A stretch of 64,000 nt of DNA from the NCBI GenBank assembly GCA_000482145.1, contig AUXH01000009.1:27986-91985 (forward strand), given 5' to 3'. The DNA comes from Strigomonas culicis. Lineage: Eukaryota > Euglenozoa > Kinetoplastea > Trypanosomatida > Trypanosomatidae. Below the pieces are notes generated by a model. That model did not search any database. It was not told the origin of the DNA and saw only the letters and a list, made by a program, of their open reading frames with translations. This document shows positions 9,701 to 17,933 of this stretch, piece after piece (positions within the stretch are counted from its first letter, which is position 1; every line of letters starts with the position of its first letter). A program made the position numbers and the translations under genes.

Positions 9701-10573
9701 GCACCCGTCCGCTCCCAGACGCAGGAGCAGAACGCCCACCGGTCGCTCTGCAGCTCGGAGACACGGGCGGCGCCGCGCCACGCAGACACGCGCACCGTGT
9801 CGGCCACGACGACGGTGCGCTCGCAGGCGGAGGGGGCGATGGTGATGGTCAGCGCCCCGTCGAGCGTCCTCCATCGCGTGCCGGAGACGGATACGTATGA
9901 CGACTCCGTGATTGTCGACCCCACACCGTCGCAGATCTCCTGTCGAGAGAGCAACCTCTCCGGCTACACAGGGTCCGTCGCGGCCTCCTCCGTTGCCGCC
10001 GCCTCCTTCTACGGTGCCTCTTCCTACCGCGGGGGCACCCATCACGATCTGGACGAGAGCTACGTCTCCATGTGCGTGCGGCCCACCGCCTCGCTGGAGG
10101 AGCTGCGCCACTTGGGTGACATTGAGGCGGCGCTGGCTGGCGACGACCGCGCGACGCTACGGCAGGCGGTGCAGCAGCTGCAGCGCATCAACTCGCAGCT
10201 CGTGGACCGCCTGCAGGCGCGCGAGGGCGGCGGCCCGCTCCAGTCGTTCGAGGAGGTGAGCTTCAGGGGGACCCCCAGTGGCGCGTGGGGCAGTGCGGAC
10301 GATGGGGGTAGGGTGCGCGCGGGCGTCAGAGCAGCGGCGCGTGAGCACGCTGCGCCGCTGCACGTGCCCCTTCGGCAGTGCGACGCGCCCCACGCCGGGA
10401 CGCCGCTCAGCCGCCGCAGCGACCCCGGCGCGCGGCTTGACCAGACAGTGGAGTCCGCGATGAGCAGGCGCTCTCCCTACGGCGGCTCGTACGTGACAAG
10501 TCTGTCGGCTCAGCTCGCAGAGACGGATGTGTCGTCGAATGTGGGCACGAGAATGGAGAAGAGCTACCAGTAA
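6719..10573 (+). CDS. conserved-type hypothetical protein, helical N-terminus and long disordered tail
   Basis: 1284 aa from ATG at 6719. The frame extends 14 codons further to a TTG at 6677, but ATG-initiated MSTNPFLLEF is far more likely. Residues ~1-100 and ~280-540 are hydrophobic and helical, with leucine-rich segments such as HLQDGVLLLLLMHVYQWD and LMLHLFAFVEKLFMMLATL. The rest (about 540-1284) is Ser/Pro/Arg-rich and probably disordered, with an acidic glutamate block (EEEEEEDFVVL, coded near 9466-9490) and a short coiled-coil segment (coded near 10093-10230). No catalytic motif, signal peptide or clear membrane segment was recognised. The family is unknown to me; the size and layout fit a scaffold or cytoskeletal protein, but that is only inference. 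Confidence 0.8.
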   Translation: MSTNPFLLEFIINLRWALHFLVNELDYTVNNQYPQIVEDATEVLHILSTSYATVSTLGSVPLGALQLAKEACVYLLVSEGILGSCPPTTHAFLLQNRGTKIYNSSSSSGAPSHASTLKSAQEKRQDRLPTTTERPVSGNGALRASAERLHSLNTSVCTDLISSIKDPAVFERALAPSKHAKNTSVERPLTHTNSIFTATSTSTNRHAEVESHSLQKDDQAMFLLLRWLIAEQVLATSELATTLEVDLDTVVVPEAHGSRPHSQRPASHEGRHSSTRPRSKSFQAQSLMSVKMAQLVPFYLGAHVLVTRSIYMAHCMRLLSAEDVFEHVRALRPESAPVLEAARAAAGGELPSVDRAIVLWAATALHLLLSHLLNVQLQERRRGESGRRATEELDTAIGVVRRLHAELQSDRPSMFYVHLQDGVLLLLLMHVYQWDTVSLSDVQFPDASETEEATQQRTLLNWRTILSLAEKLGLWVGFYAEELVYNYGGPLMLHLFAFVEKLFMMLATLAEEGARVSLDEEGAAAHLSHDPTDPVDAFLPSSEDARSSVHGSVARGALMSSKRRERRGEHAESLQDSRASFSSAVPSTVLATSGNDRSAFGSPPDAKAHRQRNQEPPMQQHFAEEAPPQERRPHPYETSATSGGSRSRLDTSLPLRPLVKHSSGVAPPVASSGESDSWNAKRVVQAKRRQKPQESPLGSFGARNTSVDTIATSVSALTVATPPFGTISYPPHHHEKREAEPPSWQHPSERLLAAAQDGSVRTPKAEANLTTVSVTSTDAVTPNHALGWSHVNVSRSTLVGDSLLPEAAVAVSADGRPGFYTPPEARVPAPRTGREEATVEPPPTIRVTGKGNEEVSIRHSTLRMVRQPPAELLPAHEASTASQRREATAPADLSATTMDRSGTDERRTDRGRPPNDEEEEEEEDFVVLAAPTSANAFQPIAVASPDEESSYVVDSDTPLRRAVVAVPDLQSPSPLSPGASSNVYTGPRPDASSSAPVRSQTQEQNAHRSLCSSETRAAPRHADTRTVSATTTVRSQAEGAMVMVSAPSSVLHRVPETDTYDDSVIVDPTPSQISCRESNLSGYTGSVAASSVAAASFYGASSYRGGTHHDLDESYVSMCVRPTASLEELRHLGDIEAALAGDDRATLRQAVQQLQRINSQLVDRLQAREGGGPLQSFEEVSFRGTPSGAWGSADDGGRVRAGVRAAAREHAAPLHVPLRQCDAPHAGTPLSRRSDPGARLDQTVESAMSRRSPYGGSYVTSLSAQLAETDVSSNVGTRMEKSYQ

Positions 10574-10875
10574 CAGCGTGGTGCGCGTGTGCCTCGCTGT
10601 GGGCACATGAGTGATGCCTGTACGTCATTTGCCATAGATAATAATGCAGTAGATGCCCTTTTTTTTGCGGTGTCTCGTCCTGTATCATATATGTGTCTTC
10701 ATAAAAAAAAAAGTCACTGCGATACATAAAAAGTGTGTTTTCTCAGTTGCTGCTGGTCTTTATCTTTTTGAGTTTGGCTTTGAAAAGAACACAAGCGTAT
10801 AAGTATCCTCTTGTCCTCGCTTCTTCCTTCCTCTTCTCTTTGAAGTTCTAGTAATCCATTTAGGCCCTGACACTC
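10574..10875. other. intergenic spacer
   Basis: AT-rich spacer with an A-run near 10703-10712 and pyrimidine-rich sequence at about 10815-10850 upstream of the PIG-P start. No gene seen. Confidence 0.5.
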
Positions 10876-11310
10876 ATGCCAAACTCTGCCGAGACACAGG
10901 CCAAGGTGGAGCAGAACAGGGGCGGCACGCAGATCGCCGTCACGGGCTTCATCTGCTCTATCCTCTTTTCGATGGGCTTTGTCACGTACATGTTCTGGGC
11001 GCTCACGCCGATCAAGTACCTCAACGCGCTCCACATTACCTACTATCCGGACCGATACTGGGCGACGGCTGTGCCGGCCATAATCATCATGTTCTTCTTC
11101 TACTACCTCATAGCCTACATGTGCTTGATCCTCATCACCACGTACCCCCTCTCCGACGGTGGCTGCATCACCGACACGGATAAAAAGAAGGAGACCGAAG
11201 TGAAGCTGGGTACCATGTCCGACGCAAAGCATAGTGTGGCTCCGTGGGTCGATATTCCGGTCGAGATCGCTAGCAAGCTCATGTACCAGCCGTGGAAGAA
11301 GGCTCGCTGA
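10876..11310 (+). CDS. PIGP: PIG-P/GPI19-like subunit of the GPI-GlcNAc transferase
   Basis: 144 aa, starting at ATG 10876. Two hydrophobic segments (about residues 20-43 and 64-88) flank the conserved loop with YYPDRYWATAVP, followed by TTYPLSD. This is the PIG-P pattern (hydrophobic hairpin with a Y-x-P-x-(R/K)-Y-W-A box). PIG-P is a small ER-membrane subunit of the complex that adds GlcNAc to phosphatidylinositol, the first step of GPI-anchor synthesis, on which trypanosomatid surface proteins depend. The hydrophilic C-terminal tail (about 95-144) ends in a basic WKKAR. Length is close to the family norm. Confidence 0.85.
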   Translation: MPNSAETQAKVEQNRGGTQIAVTGFICSILFSMGFVTYMFWALTPIKYLNALHITYYPDRYWATAVPAIIIMFFFYYLIAYMCLILITTYPLSDGGCITDTDKKKETEVKLGTMSDAKHSVAPWVDIPVEIASKLMYQPWKKAR

Positions 11311-11491
11311 ATCCACGAGAGAGAGAGATAAGGAGAGATGAGTGAACAATATCACTCTTGTTAGTTGTAAACATGGAAAACAAAATACAATATTAATGTA
11401 GAAACATATAAGGCGACGTAACGAGTGAATAAGAGTATGACGTTATGCTGGGAACGATTCCCTTTTGCAACGACCATATGTGACGTGTTCT

Positions 11492-11528
11492 CCCTATATT
11501 CTCTTCCTCGATTTTTCTTTGGTGTTAG
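11492..11528 (+). promoter_or_regulatory. candidate spliced-leader acceptor
   Basis: A pyrimidine-rich stretch is followed by GGTGTTAG, AG at 11527-11528. It lies just upstream of the (GT)n repeat and of the first ATG (11583) of the next gene. It is one reason the GTG at 11532, inside the repeat, is not taken as a start. Confidence 0.45.
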
Positions 11529-11530
11529 TT

Positions 11531-11576
11531 TGTGTGCTTGTGTGTGTGTGTGTGTGTGTGTGTCTGTCTGTGTGTA
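11531..11576 (+). repeat. (TG)n microsatellite in the 5' UTR region
   Basis: TG repeats with a few interruptions (CT, CTGTC). They lie between the candidate splice acceptor and the ATG at 11583. Translated in frame they give an artefactual C-V-C-V stretch. Confidence 0.9.
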
Positions 11577-11582
11577 GAGTTC

Positions 11583-13355
11583 ATGTTCAGGCGTGTAGGG
11601 GTGCGCCTTCACGGACTGCACACGCTTATCAAAGCTGTTGAAGAGCACCGGGTTGTATTTGTGCCCGACGATATCTTTAAAATATGCGCCCTCATAAAAA
11701 AAGAAGATGTGCTCGAGTTGAGCAAGGAGCCATTGTTTCTAGCGAGCCTGTCGCGTAGCTACTACTCTCTGGAGGGCGCAGGTACTAATCCGTTTCAGAA
11801 GTCCCTCATAGAATCAACACTGCCGCGCGTGGCAGGGACGGACCCTTCTGACGCCACTGCTGCTGTACCTGTGGGATCTAGCAGCATGCGCGGTCGAGGT
11901 GACCCACGCTCTGCAACCACTCCCACGTCCAGCATCGACCCAAGTGCGAGTCAAGTGGTGGCCGCGCGAGAGTATCTGAACGAGCTCTGGCGCATTGCGC
12001 GGAGTCCCCACGACCCTTCTCACGACGCACGTGACGAAGGCGCGGGAACGGAAGAAGAAGAGCAGGCGGTGCGGGAGGTCGCGCTCGCAGACCAGGAAAC
12101 CATCCACACGTGCGTACGGGCGTTGGAGACCCTCGCGCGGTTCTTCTCCCCGCAGGAGACGGCCTCCCTGATCAAGTGTCTCACCAAGTTGGGGTATCAG
12201 AACCATGCGGACCTGGTCTGGATAACACGCCGCGCGACGGAGGTGGGCGCGTCCCTGGCCCCGTCGGAGGCCTGCCACGTTCTTCTCAGTCTGCGCCACC
12301 TAGGCAGCACGGACTCGCTCACGGCGATCAACCACCGCATCGCCGCAAATGCGGAGGCACTGACGTTTGTCGACGTACTGCACGTGCTGCAGGCGTTTGA
12401 GTTGGAGACTCACACATCGCCATCGACGCTGCACTCGCTGCAGCGCGTCGTGCGGCGCGCGGTGGGCATGGTGGAGCAGTCCACCACAACGCGCTACCAC
12501 ACGCTGCTGCTGCGGTCGTGCGCGCGGTACAGCATCCACCAGCCGACCGTCGTCGTGCCTGTACTGATGGATGTCGTGAGGCGGTTCCGCCGCACGGTGC
12601 CGGAGGCCGACCTGCTGCCGCTCCTCTTCACCACGTGTGACATGTATCTCGTGGGAGACCGCGCCATACAGCACAACGCGGCCCTGCAGCAGCGCGTGAC
12701 GGCCATTTTAACAGCCTTCACGGAGCGCCTGGAGGAGCTCATCCCCTACATGGACGCACAGCGGTTCGACCACATCATCGATACGCTGTCGCTCCTGCCA
12801 CTCGACGTGACGCGTGCGATGCAGCTGCTGTTTCAGCGACTGGAGCAGGACTCCGGTCTGCTGCCGCCGCCGCGCCTGGCGCGGTGCATCCAGCTGCTGT
12901 CGTCGTACCCGCCCGCGAAGGGACACCCATGCGTGGTGGCGCTGGCCTTTGCGGTGACCGCGCGCGTCGAGATATTCGATCGTGCGCTGCTGGAGGGCGT
13001 GGTGCTGTCGCTGGCTCAGCAGGGGTTTTTCACGGAAGACTTTTTTGTAATCGCCTTGGCCTTCTTGGGCCGGGGGGGCTTTCAGGAGGTGGATGCGCTC
13101 TTCGCCCTCCTCGAGTGTTGCAATCGCATGTTCTTTGACGACGCTCGCAGCCGCCAGGTACTTCACACGGCGGTCTCCGGCGTGAGTGATCTGCTGAACG
13201 ACGAGGAGCTGGCCCGGTGCAAGCATGTACTTCTGGAGCGTGGCGCGCCGCCAAAGGACGTGCAGGATATGCTCCAGGCAGTGCGACTGGCGCGTAAGAA
13301 GTCCTTCAAACGTGTGAACCGCTACAGAAATGCGATTGATGATACGCTGCTGTGA
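11583..13355 (+). CDS. helical-repeat protein, probably mitochondrial (tandem copy 1)
   Basis: 590 aa from ATG 11583. The frame is open to a GTG at 11532 but that lies in a TG microsatellite. The N-terminus MFRRVGVRLHGLHTL is basic and amphipathic, as in mitochondrial presequences. The body is all-helical with repeated 35-45-residue leucine-rich units, resembling ARM/HEAT-like or degenerate PPR/OPR proteins. It shares scattered segments with the next gene: NPFQKSLIESTL here against SPFQTSLIVDTL there, and LAQQGFFTEDFFVIALAF against LAQMGYRDSDFYVLAYQI, in the same order. Family role is not known from sequence. Kinetoplastid editing-complex and mitoribosome proteins have this look, so an RNA role in the mitochondrion is an inference only. 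Confidence 0.8.
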   Translation: MFRRVGVRLHGLHTLIKAVEEHRVVFVPDDIFKICALIKKEDVLELSKEPLFLASLSRSYYSLEGAGTNPFQKSLIESTLPRVAGTDPSDATAAVPVGSSSMRGRGDPRSATTPTSSIDPSASQVVAAREYLNELWRIARSPHDPSHDARDEGAGTEEEEQAVREVALADQETIHTCVRALETLARFFSPQETASLIKCLTKLGYQNHADLVWITRRATEVGASLAPSEACHVLLSLRHLGSTDSLTAINHRIAANAEALTFVDVLHVLQAFELETHTSPSTLHSLQRVVRRAVGMVEQSTTTRYHTLLLRSCARYSIHQPTVVVPVLMDVVRRFRRTVPEADLLPLLFTTCDMYLVGDRAIQHNAALQQRVTAILTAFTERLEELIPYMDAQRFDHIIDTLSLLPLDVTRAMQLLFQRLEQDSGLLPPPRLARCIQLLSSYPPAKGHPCVVALAFAVTARVEIFDRALLEGVVLSLAQQGFFTEDFFVIALAFLGRGGFQEVDALFALLECCNRMFFDDARSRQVLHTAVSGVSDLLNDEELARCKHVLLERGAPPKDVQDMLQAVRLARKKSFKRVNRYRNAIDDTLL

Positions 13356-13555
13356 GTTGTCGCGCATCGTAACAACACGTGTACATACTAAGAGTGTATT
13401 TATGTTCCATAGATTGTGTTTTCTAACCAACAAACATGCATGTTTCTCTTTGTGTAGATACTTTTGAAAGTCATTCTCATTCTTTCTGTACTCCTCCACA
13501 CTTCCCTTGTGTACTTGTAGAAACAGTGTTTCTATTGTAGTTTGACTCGTGTGTC

Positions 13556-15337
13556 ATGTTGCACCGTACAGCAACGAGGGGATTCGGGTGGTGCCACGCG
13601 ACACGAGCGTGGCAACGCGCTTCACAGCGGGCGCCGAACACGGAGCTCACGACAAAGAACGCGACCTCGCAGACCGCGCCCTCCGCCTTCACACCACCGA
13701 ACATTCTTTCCATCATCACCAACAGCTCCGAATTATCACGTGTCGCAACACAGCGGACCGTATTCGACCGCATCAAGGACCACGTGAAGCATCAGGCGTG
13801 CCCGCTGACGGCGCCGGATATTTACAGCATTTGCGGCACGGCCACGCAGCACAATGACGTGCTGCGGCTGCTGAGCGACCTGGACTTCATGCAGGCGCTC
13901 GGCGACGCCTACAAGCGGGCCGAACACAGGGTGCTGTCCCCCTTCCAGACGAGCCTCATCGTGGACACCCTTCGCCGGGCGGGGGTGTACATGAACGGGA
14001 CCGAGATGGCTCTCCCGGAGGACGACGAGGCCATCACGCCGGAGTTGCTGCTTAACATGTTGATCTCGATGAACGTGAACAAGACGCGCGACGAGCGACA
14101 AATGCAAGCCGTCATGGAGAAGCTGCTCCGCCTGCTGGATGAGTGCACCATCTCGCAGCTCTTGTCGATGGTGCGCGAGCTGTCGCAGCTCCAGTACAGC
14201 AGCGCGGATGCGTTCACAAAAATTGTGAAGCGCGTGCTGAAAGAAAACGAAGCGACCGATGAACTCACAACGATGGATATTTGCTATCTTGTGGCCGAAG
14301 CAGCCTCCGTGCGCGGGGTGCCTCATCTGGTGATGAGGCGTCTTGTTCATCTTCAGGAGGCACAGCAGGAACACTTTCAGCTGGAGGACTACCGTAACGT
14401 GCTCCGCGCCTTCTCCTTCCTGGGACCTGCCTACCGTCTCCACTTCAACCGGCTCGTGGAGCACGGCCTTCAATTTGTTGAGAGCATGGACTCCATGACT
14501 CTGATGGGCTTCCTGACTCTCTTCGAGCCTATGAACTATTCGCAGAGAGACCACGTTGAGATTTATGCGGATGCCCTTGTCAATCTCGCGAGCGATCTGA
14601 AGGAGCAGGACCTCGTCCGCGCCTTCGTGGTGCTGCAGCGCTTAGACCTGATGGACGAGGGCGTCTTCGCGATCATGGCGAACTGCCTTCTCTACTTCGC
14701 GAACAATCTGGACTACCGCAACATCGTGCCCGTGATCGAGGTGTGCAGCCACGTCGGCCACAACTCGGATGAGCTGATGAAGGTGATGATGGGCCGCATC
14801 ATGGAGTGTCTGCGTGTCCTCAACGCTGTGCAGTTCGCGGCGCTGGTGGAGAGCATCGCGCTCTATCCCCCGCTGAAGGAGAGGCCGTGGTTGATTGAAG
14901 CGTTTGGGAAGCAGGCCACACTCCGCGCGGATCTAATGACGTCCGAGTCAATGGCGCTGACGGCGAAGGGGCTGGCGCAGATGGGCTACCGCGACAGCGA
15001 CTTCTACGTCTTGGCGTACCAGATTAGCATCCGCTACGGGTTCCGCCGATGGTGTGATTTAGAACCCATCTTGATGGGACTTTGCTTCGCGCCGGAGACG
15101 TGCAAGCCGGAGATGACAAAGGTGCTCGCGTCGCACGTGTCGCAGATGGCGCGGTCCCTGTCGCTGCCGGAGGTGCAGCGCGCCCACCGCTACATGACGA
15201 CCCTTCAGTGTGAAGAGGACTACATGTATCGCGCGCTCGCGGGCCGCGTGCTGCACTTTGTGAAGGAGATTACCGCTGACGTTCCAGATGACATTCAGGT
15301 CCTGCTGCAGCGAGGTTCTATCAACCGAAATATGTAA
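13556..15337 (+). CDS. helical-repeat protein, probably mitochondrial (tandem copy 2)
   Basis: 593 aa from ATG 13556. The first ~60 residues are rich in Arg, Ala, Ser and Thr with almost no acids (MLHRTATRGFGWCHATRAW), a good mitochondrial presequence. The rest is a helical-repeat solenoid without catalytic motifs. An N-terminal module with APDIYSIC and SPFQTSLIVDTLRRAG aligns with DDIFKIC and NPFQKSLIESTL of the upstream gene, and a C-terminal module also aligns, so the two are diverged tandem paralogues. Only 200 bp separate them. Function unknown; see the upstream copy for the inferred mitochondrial RNA role. Confidence 0.82.
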   Translation: MLHRTATRGFGWCHATRAWQRASQRAPNTELTTKNATSQTAPSAFTPPNILSIITNSSELSRVATQRTVFDRIKDHVKHQACPLTAPDIYSICGTATQHNDVLRLLSDLDFMQALGDAYKRAEHRVLSPFQTSLIVDTLRRAGVYMNGTEMALPEDDEAITPELLLNMLISMNVNKTRDERQMQAVMEKLLRLLDECTISQLLSMVRELSQLQYSSADAFTKIVKRVLKENEATDELTTMDICYLVAEAASVRGVPHLVMRRLVHLQEAQQEHFQLEDYRNVLRAFSFLGPAYRLHFNRLVEHGLQFVESMDSMTLMGFLTLFEPMNYSQRDHVEIYADALVNLASDLKEQDLVRAFVVLQRLDLMDEGVFAIMANCLLYFANNLDYRNIVPVIEVCSHVGHNSDELMKVMMGRIMECLRVLNAVQFAALVESIALYPPLKERPWLIEAFGKQATLRADLMTSESMALTAKGLAQMGYRDSDFYVLAYQISIRYGFRRWCDLEPILMGLCFAPETCKPEMTKVLASHVSQMARSLSLPEVQRAHRYMTTLQCEEDYMYRALAGRVLHFVKEITADVPDDIQVLLQRGSINRNM

Positions 15338-15668
15338 TGCTTCTAGGAGGGAAACATCAATGTACTTCTTGTAGGAGCCGGTTGTCTTGTTCGATTGTTT
15401 TATGTGGTTTGTACTCTACTTCTCACAGTGTTTTTTTCTTCTTCTCTCTAATAGATGTTTGATGCTGCATAATCCGATTTAGATTGTGTTTCCGATTCAA
15501 TGCCGTACAGTTGGCTCGTAAGTGTTCGTCTTTTTGGACTGAGTTTCGCTAAGTGTGTTTTCACTCCTTCTTCTACGTCTTCTTCTTTGTTGTTATTTTT
15601 TTTTTTAAAAGCCATTCACACACCCACAGGAGGAAGCGTATCTTCACGCCTCCCTTGTTTTTGCAAAC
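15338..15668. other. intergenic spacer with pyrimidine tracts
   Basis: Spacer with a T/C-rich region (about 15565-15609, including a T run) before the next start at 15669. No gene seen; a short frame at 15500 overlaps the next gene out of phase. Confidence 0.55.
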
Positions 15669-17612
15669 ATGGAGACCCAGCACATAGACCCCACCAACAT
15701 AGAGCATCCCTACAATGCGCCACAGGAGCCCAAGTACTACCCACTAGGCACCACCGAGCGGCATCGGCACGATCAAATGCGAGAGGAAATCCGCCGGGCC
15801 GTCTTGCAGAAGCGCCGGAGCGAGGCCCTGGCAGAGCAGTGCACCTTCACCCCTCAACTGCTCCACGCCGCCGCTTCCTCTCCAGCCGCCTCCCATGACC
15901 CCAATCGCAGCGGCGGAAGCCAAGGCACGGGCGCTGGCTCCAGCTACGTCACGTACCGCTCCCAGGTGTTTGACCGCCTGTCCGAGCAGGGTGAGCTGCA
16001 GCGGCGCCGACAGGAGGAGCGGCTGATGGAGAAGGAGCGCCTGGAGGCAGCAGAATGCCGCAAGGCCTTCAAGCCGCTCATCAACCCCCGCTCCACGAAC
16101 GGACTGCTGACGCAGAGGGGGGAGCGAGGACCGGTGGAGGAGCGCCTCCTTCAGTACGGCGAGACAAAAGCCTTATCGCACGAGGCACTGCGCGCGCGGA
16201 AAGAGAGGGAGGAGCAGGAGGGGTGGCAGCAGCAGAAGGAGAACTACCTCGTCGAGGTGAAGCAGCTGCAGGCGAACAAGCACCAGCACCAGGAGAACAA
16301 GAGGGCCTTTGAGGAGCGCAACGAAGCCCTCATGCGCGAGCGTGCGCGGAAGCAGATGGAGGCGGAGGTGCAGTTCCATGAAACAATGAGCTTCAAGCCG
16401 ACCATCTGCCCCACATCGGCCGCCCTCGACTACGCACGCAACGACAAGGACGCGCTGAACGTTGCCTTCCCCACCTCGATGGAGCGTGGCGAGCTGCTCT
16501 ACTATCAGAACATGGCCAAGGAGGAGCGCAAGGCAAGCGAGGCAACGCGAGTGACGAGCGCGGTCCGCGCGCCCGTCACGAATCCAACCTCGGAGGACTG
16601 GATCCAGAACAGCGAGCACAAGTACCTCTTCGAGCGCGACTTTATCACGCGCCAAGAGGTGTATCAGCAGGCGCGGGCGAAGATGCAAGTGCTAGAAGAG
16701 CAGCAGCGCGAGGCGGCGGAGCGAGAGCGGCGCGCGGAGCCGGCGGCACAGCCGGTGGAGCAGATGGCCCGCCGGCTCTACTACGAGCCGAAGGCGACGC
16801 AGGCGGCACGGCAGGCGGGGCGGCGCGAGCGGAAGGAAAAGGAGGAGAGGGAGTCGTGCACCTTCGCGCCGCAGCTAGCCCCGGGCACGAAGCACGTGCT
16901 CGGCAAGCTTCAGAAGCGCGAGCCGGACGTGGTGAAGCGCCTGGCGGGGTCCGCCGAGGACGGCAGCAAGGCGCGGGAGGGCAGCGTCGGCGAGGACCAG
17001 CTGAAGGATCAAACCAACTGTCTCACGGCGAAGTCTGGGGGCATGAAGACGACGCGCTGGGTGTCGTCGTGCGCGCGCACGCCGTCGGCCAAGGCGCCCT
17101 CACCCGCGACCAAGCTGGCCGCTGAGGGGACGAAGGAGGACGCCGCGCCTGTCACGGCTGACGCACCCCCTCCCCCTCCAAAGCGAATGACGAGGGAGGA
17201 GATGAAGAAGTTCTACGAGCGGCAGATGGAAACGCTCTCCGCCCGCGAGCGCTTCGTTGACGACGCACGGAAGGTGGAGCTGCTGCAGGAGAGCGCCGCG
17301 TGTACCTTTCAGCCGCACACGAACACGTCGTCGTCCGCGCCGGCGTGGGACAGCGCCAGCGTGGATGGCAGTCGCCGTCACGGCAGTGGGGAGGAGTGTC
17401 GGACAGAGGCTGTGGTGCTGGGTGTCAACGAGTATCTCAAGCGGCAAGCCGCCGCGAGGCGCCTGAAGGAAGACAAGGAGGAGCGCCTGCGCAACATGGG
17501 TCGCAGCCGCAGCGGCCGCCCGACGGGCGGCCGCACCGCCATCGAGGCATTCCACTTTCAAACGGAGGAGATGAGTGCGCGTAGGATGCGTCGCATGAAC
17601 TCCTTCGTGTAA
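15669..17612 (+). CDS. coiled-coil cytoskeletal-type protein with repeated F-x-P motifs
   Basis: 647 aa from ATG 15669. It is highly charged (Glu/Arg/Lys/Gln) with long coiled-coil stretches. A short motif recurs five times: CTFTPQLL (residue ~58), AFKPLINP (~131), SFKPTICP (~240), CTFAPQLAP (~396) and CTFQPHTN (~543). Coiled-coil proteins with such motifs are common among kinetoplastid flagellar and axonemal proteins; that link is inference. There is no membrane segment or signal peptide. A Pro-rich stretch (ADAPPPPPKRM) precedes the last coiled coil. Confidence 0.8.
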   Translation: METQHIDPTNIEHPYNAPQEPKYYPLGTTERHRHDQMREEIRRAVLQKRRSEALAEQCTFTPQLLHAAASSPAASHDPNRSGGSQGTGAGSSYVTYRSQVFDRLSEQGELQRRRQEERLMEKERLEAAECRKAFKPLINPRSTNGLLTQRGERGPVEERLLQYGETKALSHEALRARKEREEQEGWQQQKENYLVEVKQLQANKHQHQENKRAFEERNEALMRERARKQMEAEVQFHETMSFKPTICPTSAALDYARNDKDALNVAFPTSMERGELLYYQNMAKEERKASEATRVTSAVRAPVTNPTSEDWIQNSEHKYLFERDFITRQEVYQQARAKMQVLEEQQREAAERERRAEPAAQPVEQMARRLYYEPKATQAARQAGRRERKEKEERESCTFAPQLAPGTKHVLGKLQKREPDVVKRLAGSAEDGSKAREGSVGEDQLKDQTNCLTAKSGGMKTTRWVSSCARTPSAKAPSPATKLAAEGTKEDAAPVTADAPPPPPKRMTREEMKKFYERQMETLSARERFVDDARKVELLQESAACTFQPHTNTSSSAPAWDSASVDGSRRHGSGEECRTEAVVLGVNEYLKRQAAARRLKEDKEERLRNMGRSRSGRPTGGRTAIEAFHFQTEEMSARRMRRMNSFV

Positions 17613-17933
17613 GGAAGGCACAATCTAATGCTGTCTTGCGCTAATAGAATCCCATGTCATAGAGATACAGGTATAGACGTATACAATACAAATCAGAACG
17701 GCGTGTACTACCGCTTTTTTGTTCCATGACTTGTTGGTGTTTCTACCGATATACAAGATCATGTGTATGTGCGAGTATTCTTTACTTGCATATCTCTTTT
17801 TTTTTTCCCTCCCTAATCTTCAAATAAATAAAAAAATGTAGCAACATAGACTGACTTAATAGATTCTCCCACACATAGACACATATTTTCTTTTACAATT
17901 CATTCTCAAAGGACCCTGAGTAGCAGTAGCGCT
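17613..17933. other. intergenic spacer
   Basis: AT-rich spacer with a T9 run near 17797-17806 and further pyrimidine-rich sequence close to 17885-17910 that could serve the next gene as splice signal. No gene seen. Confidence 0.5.
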
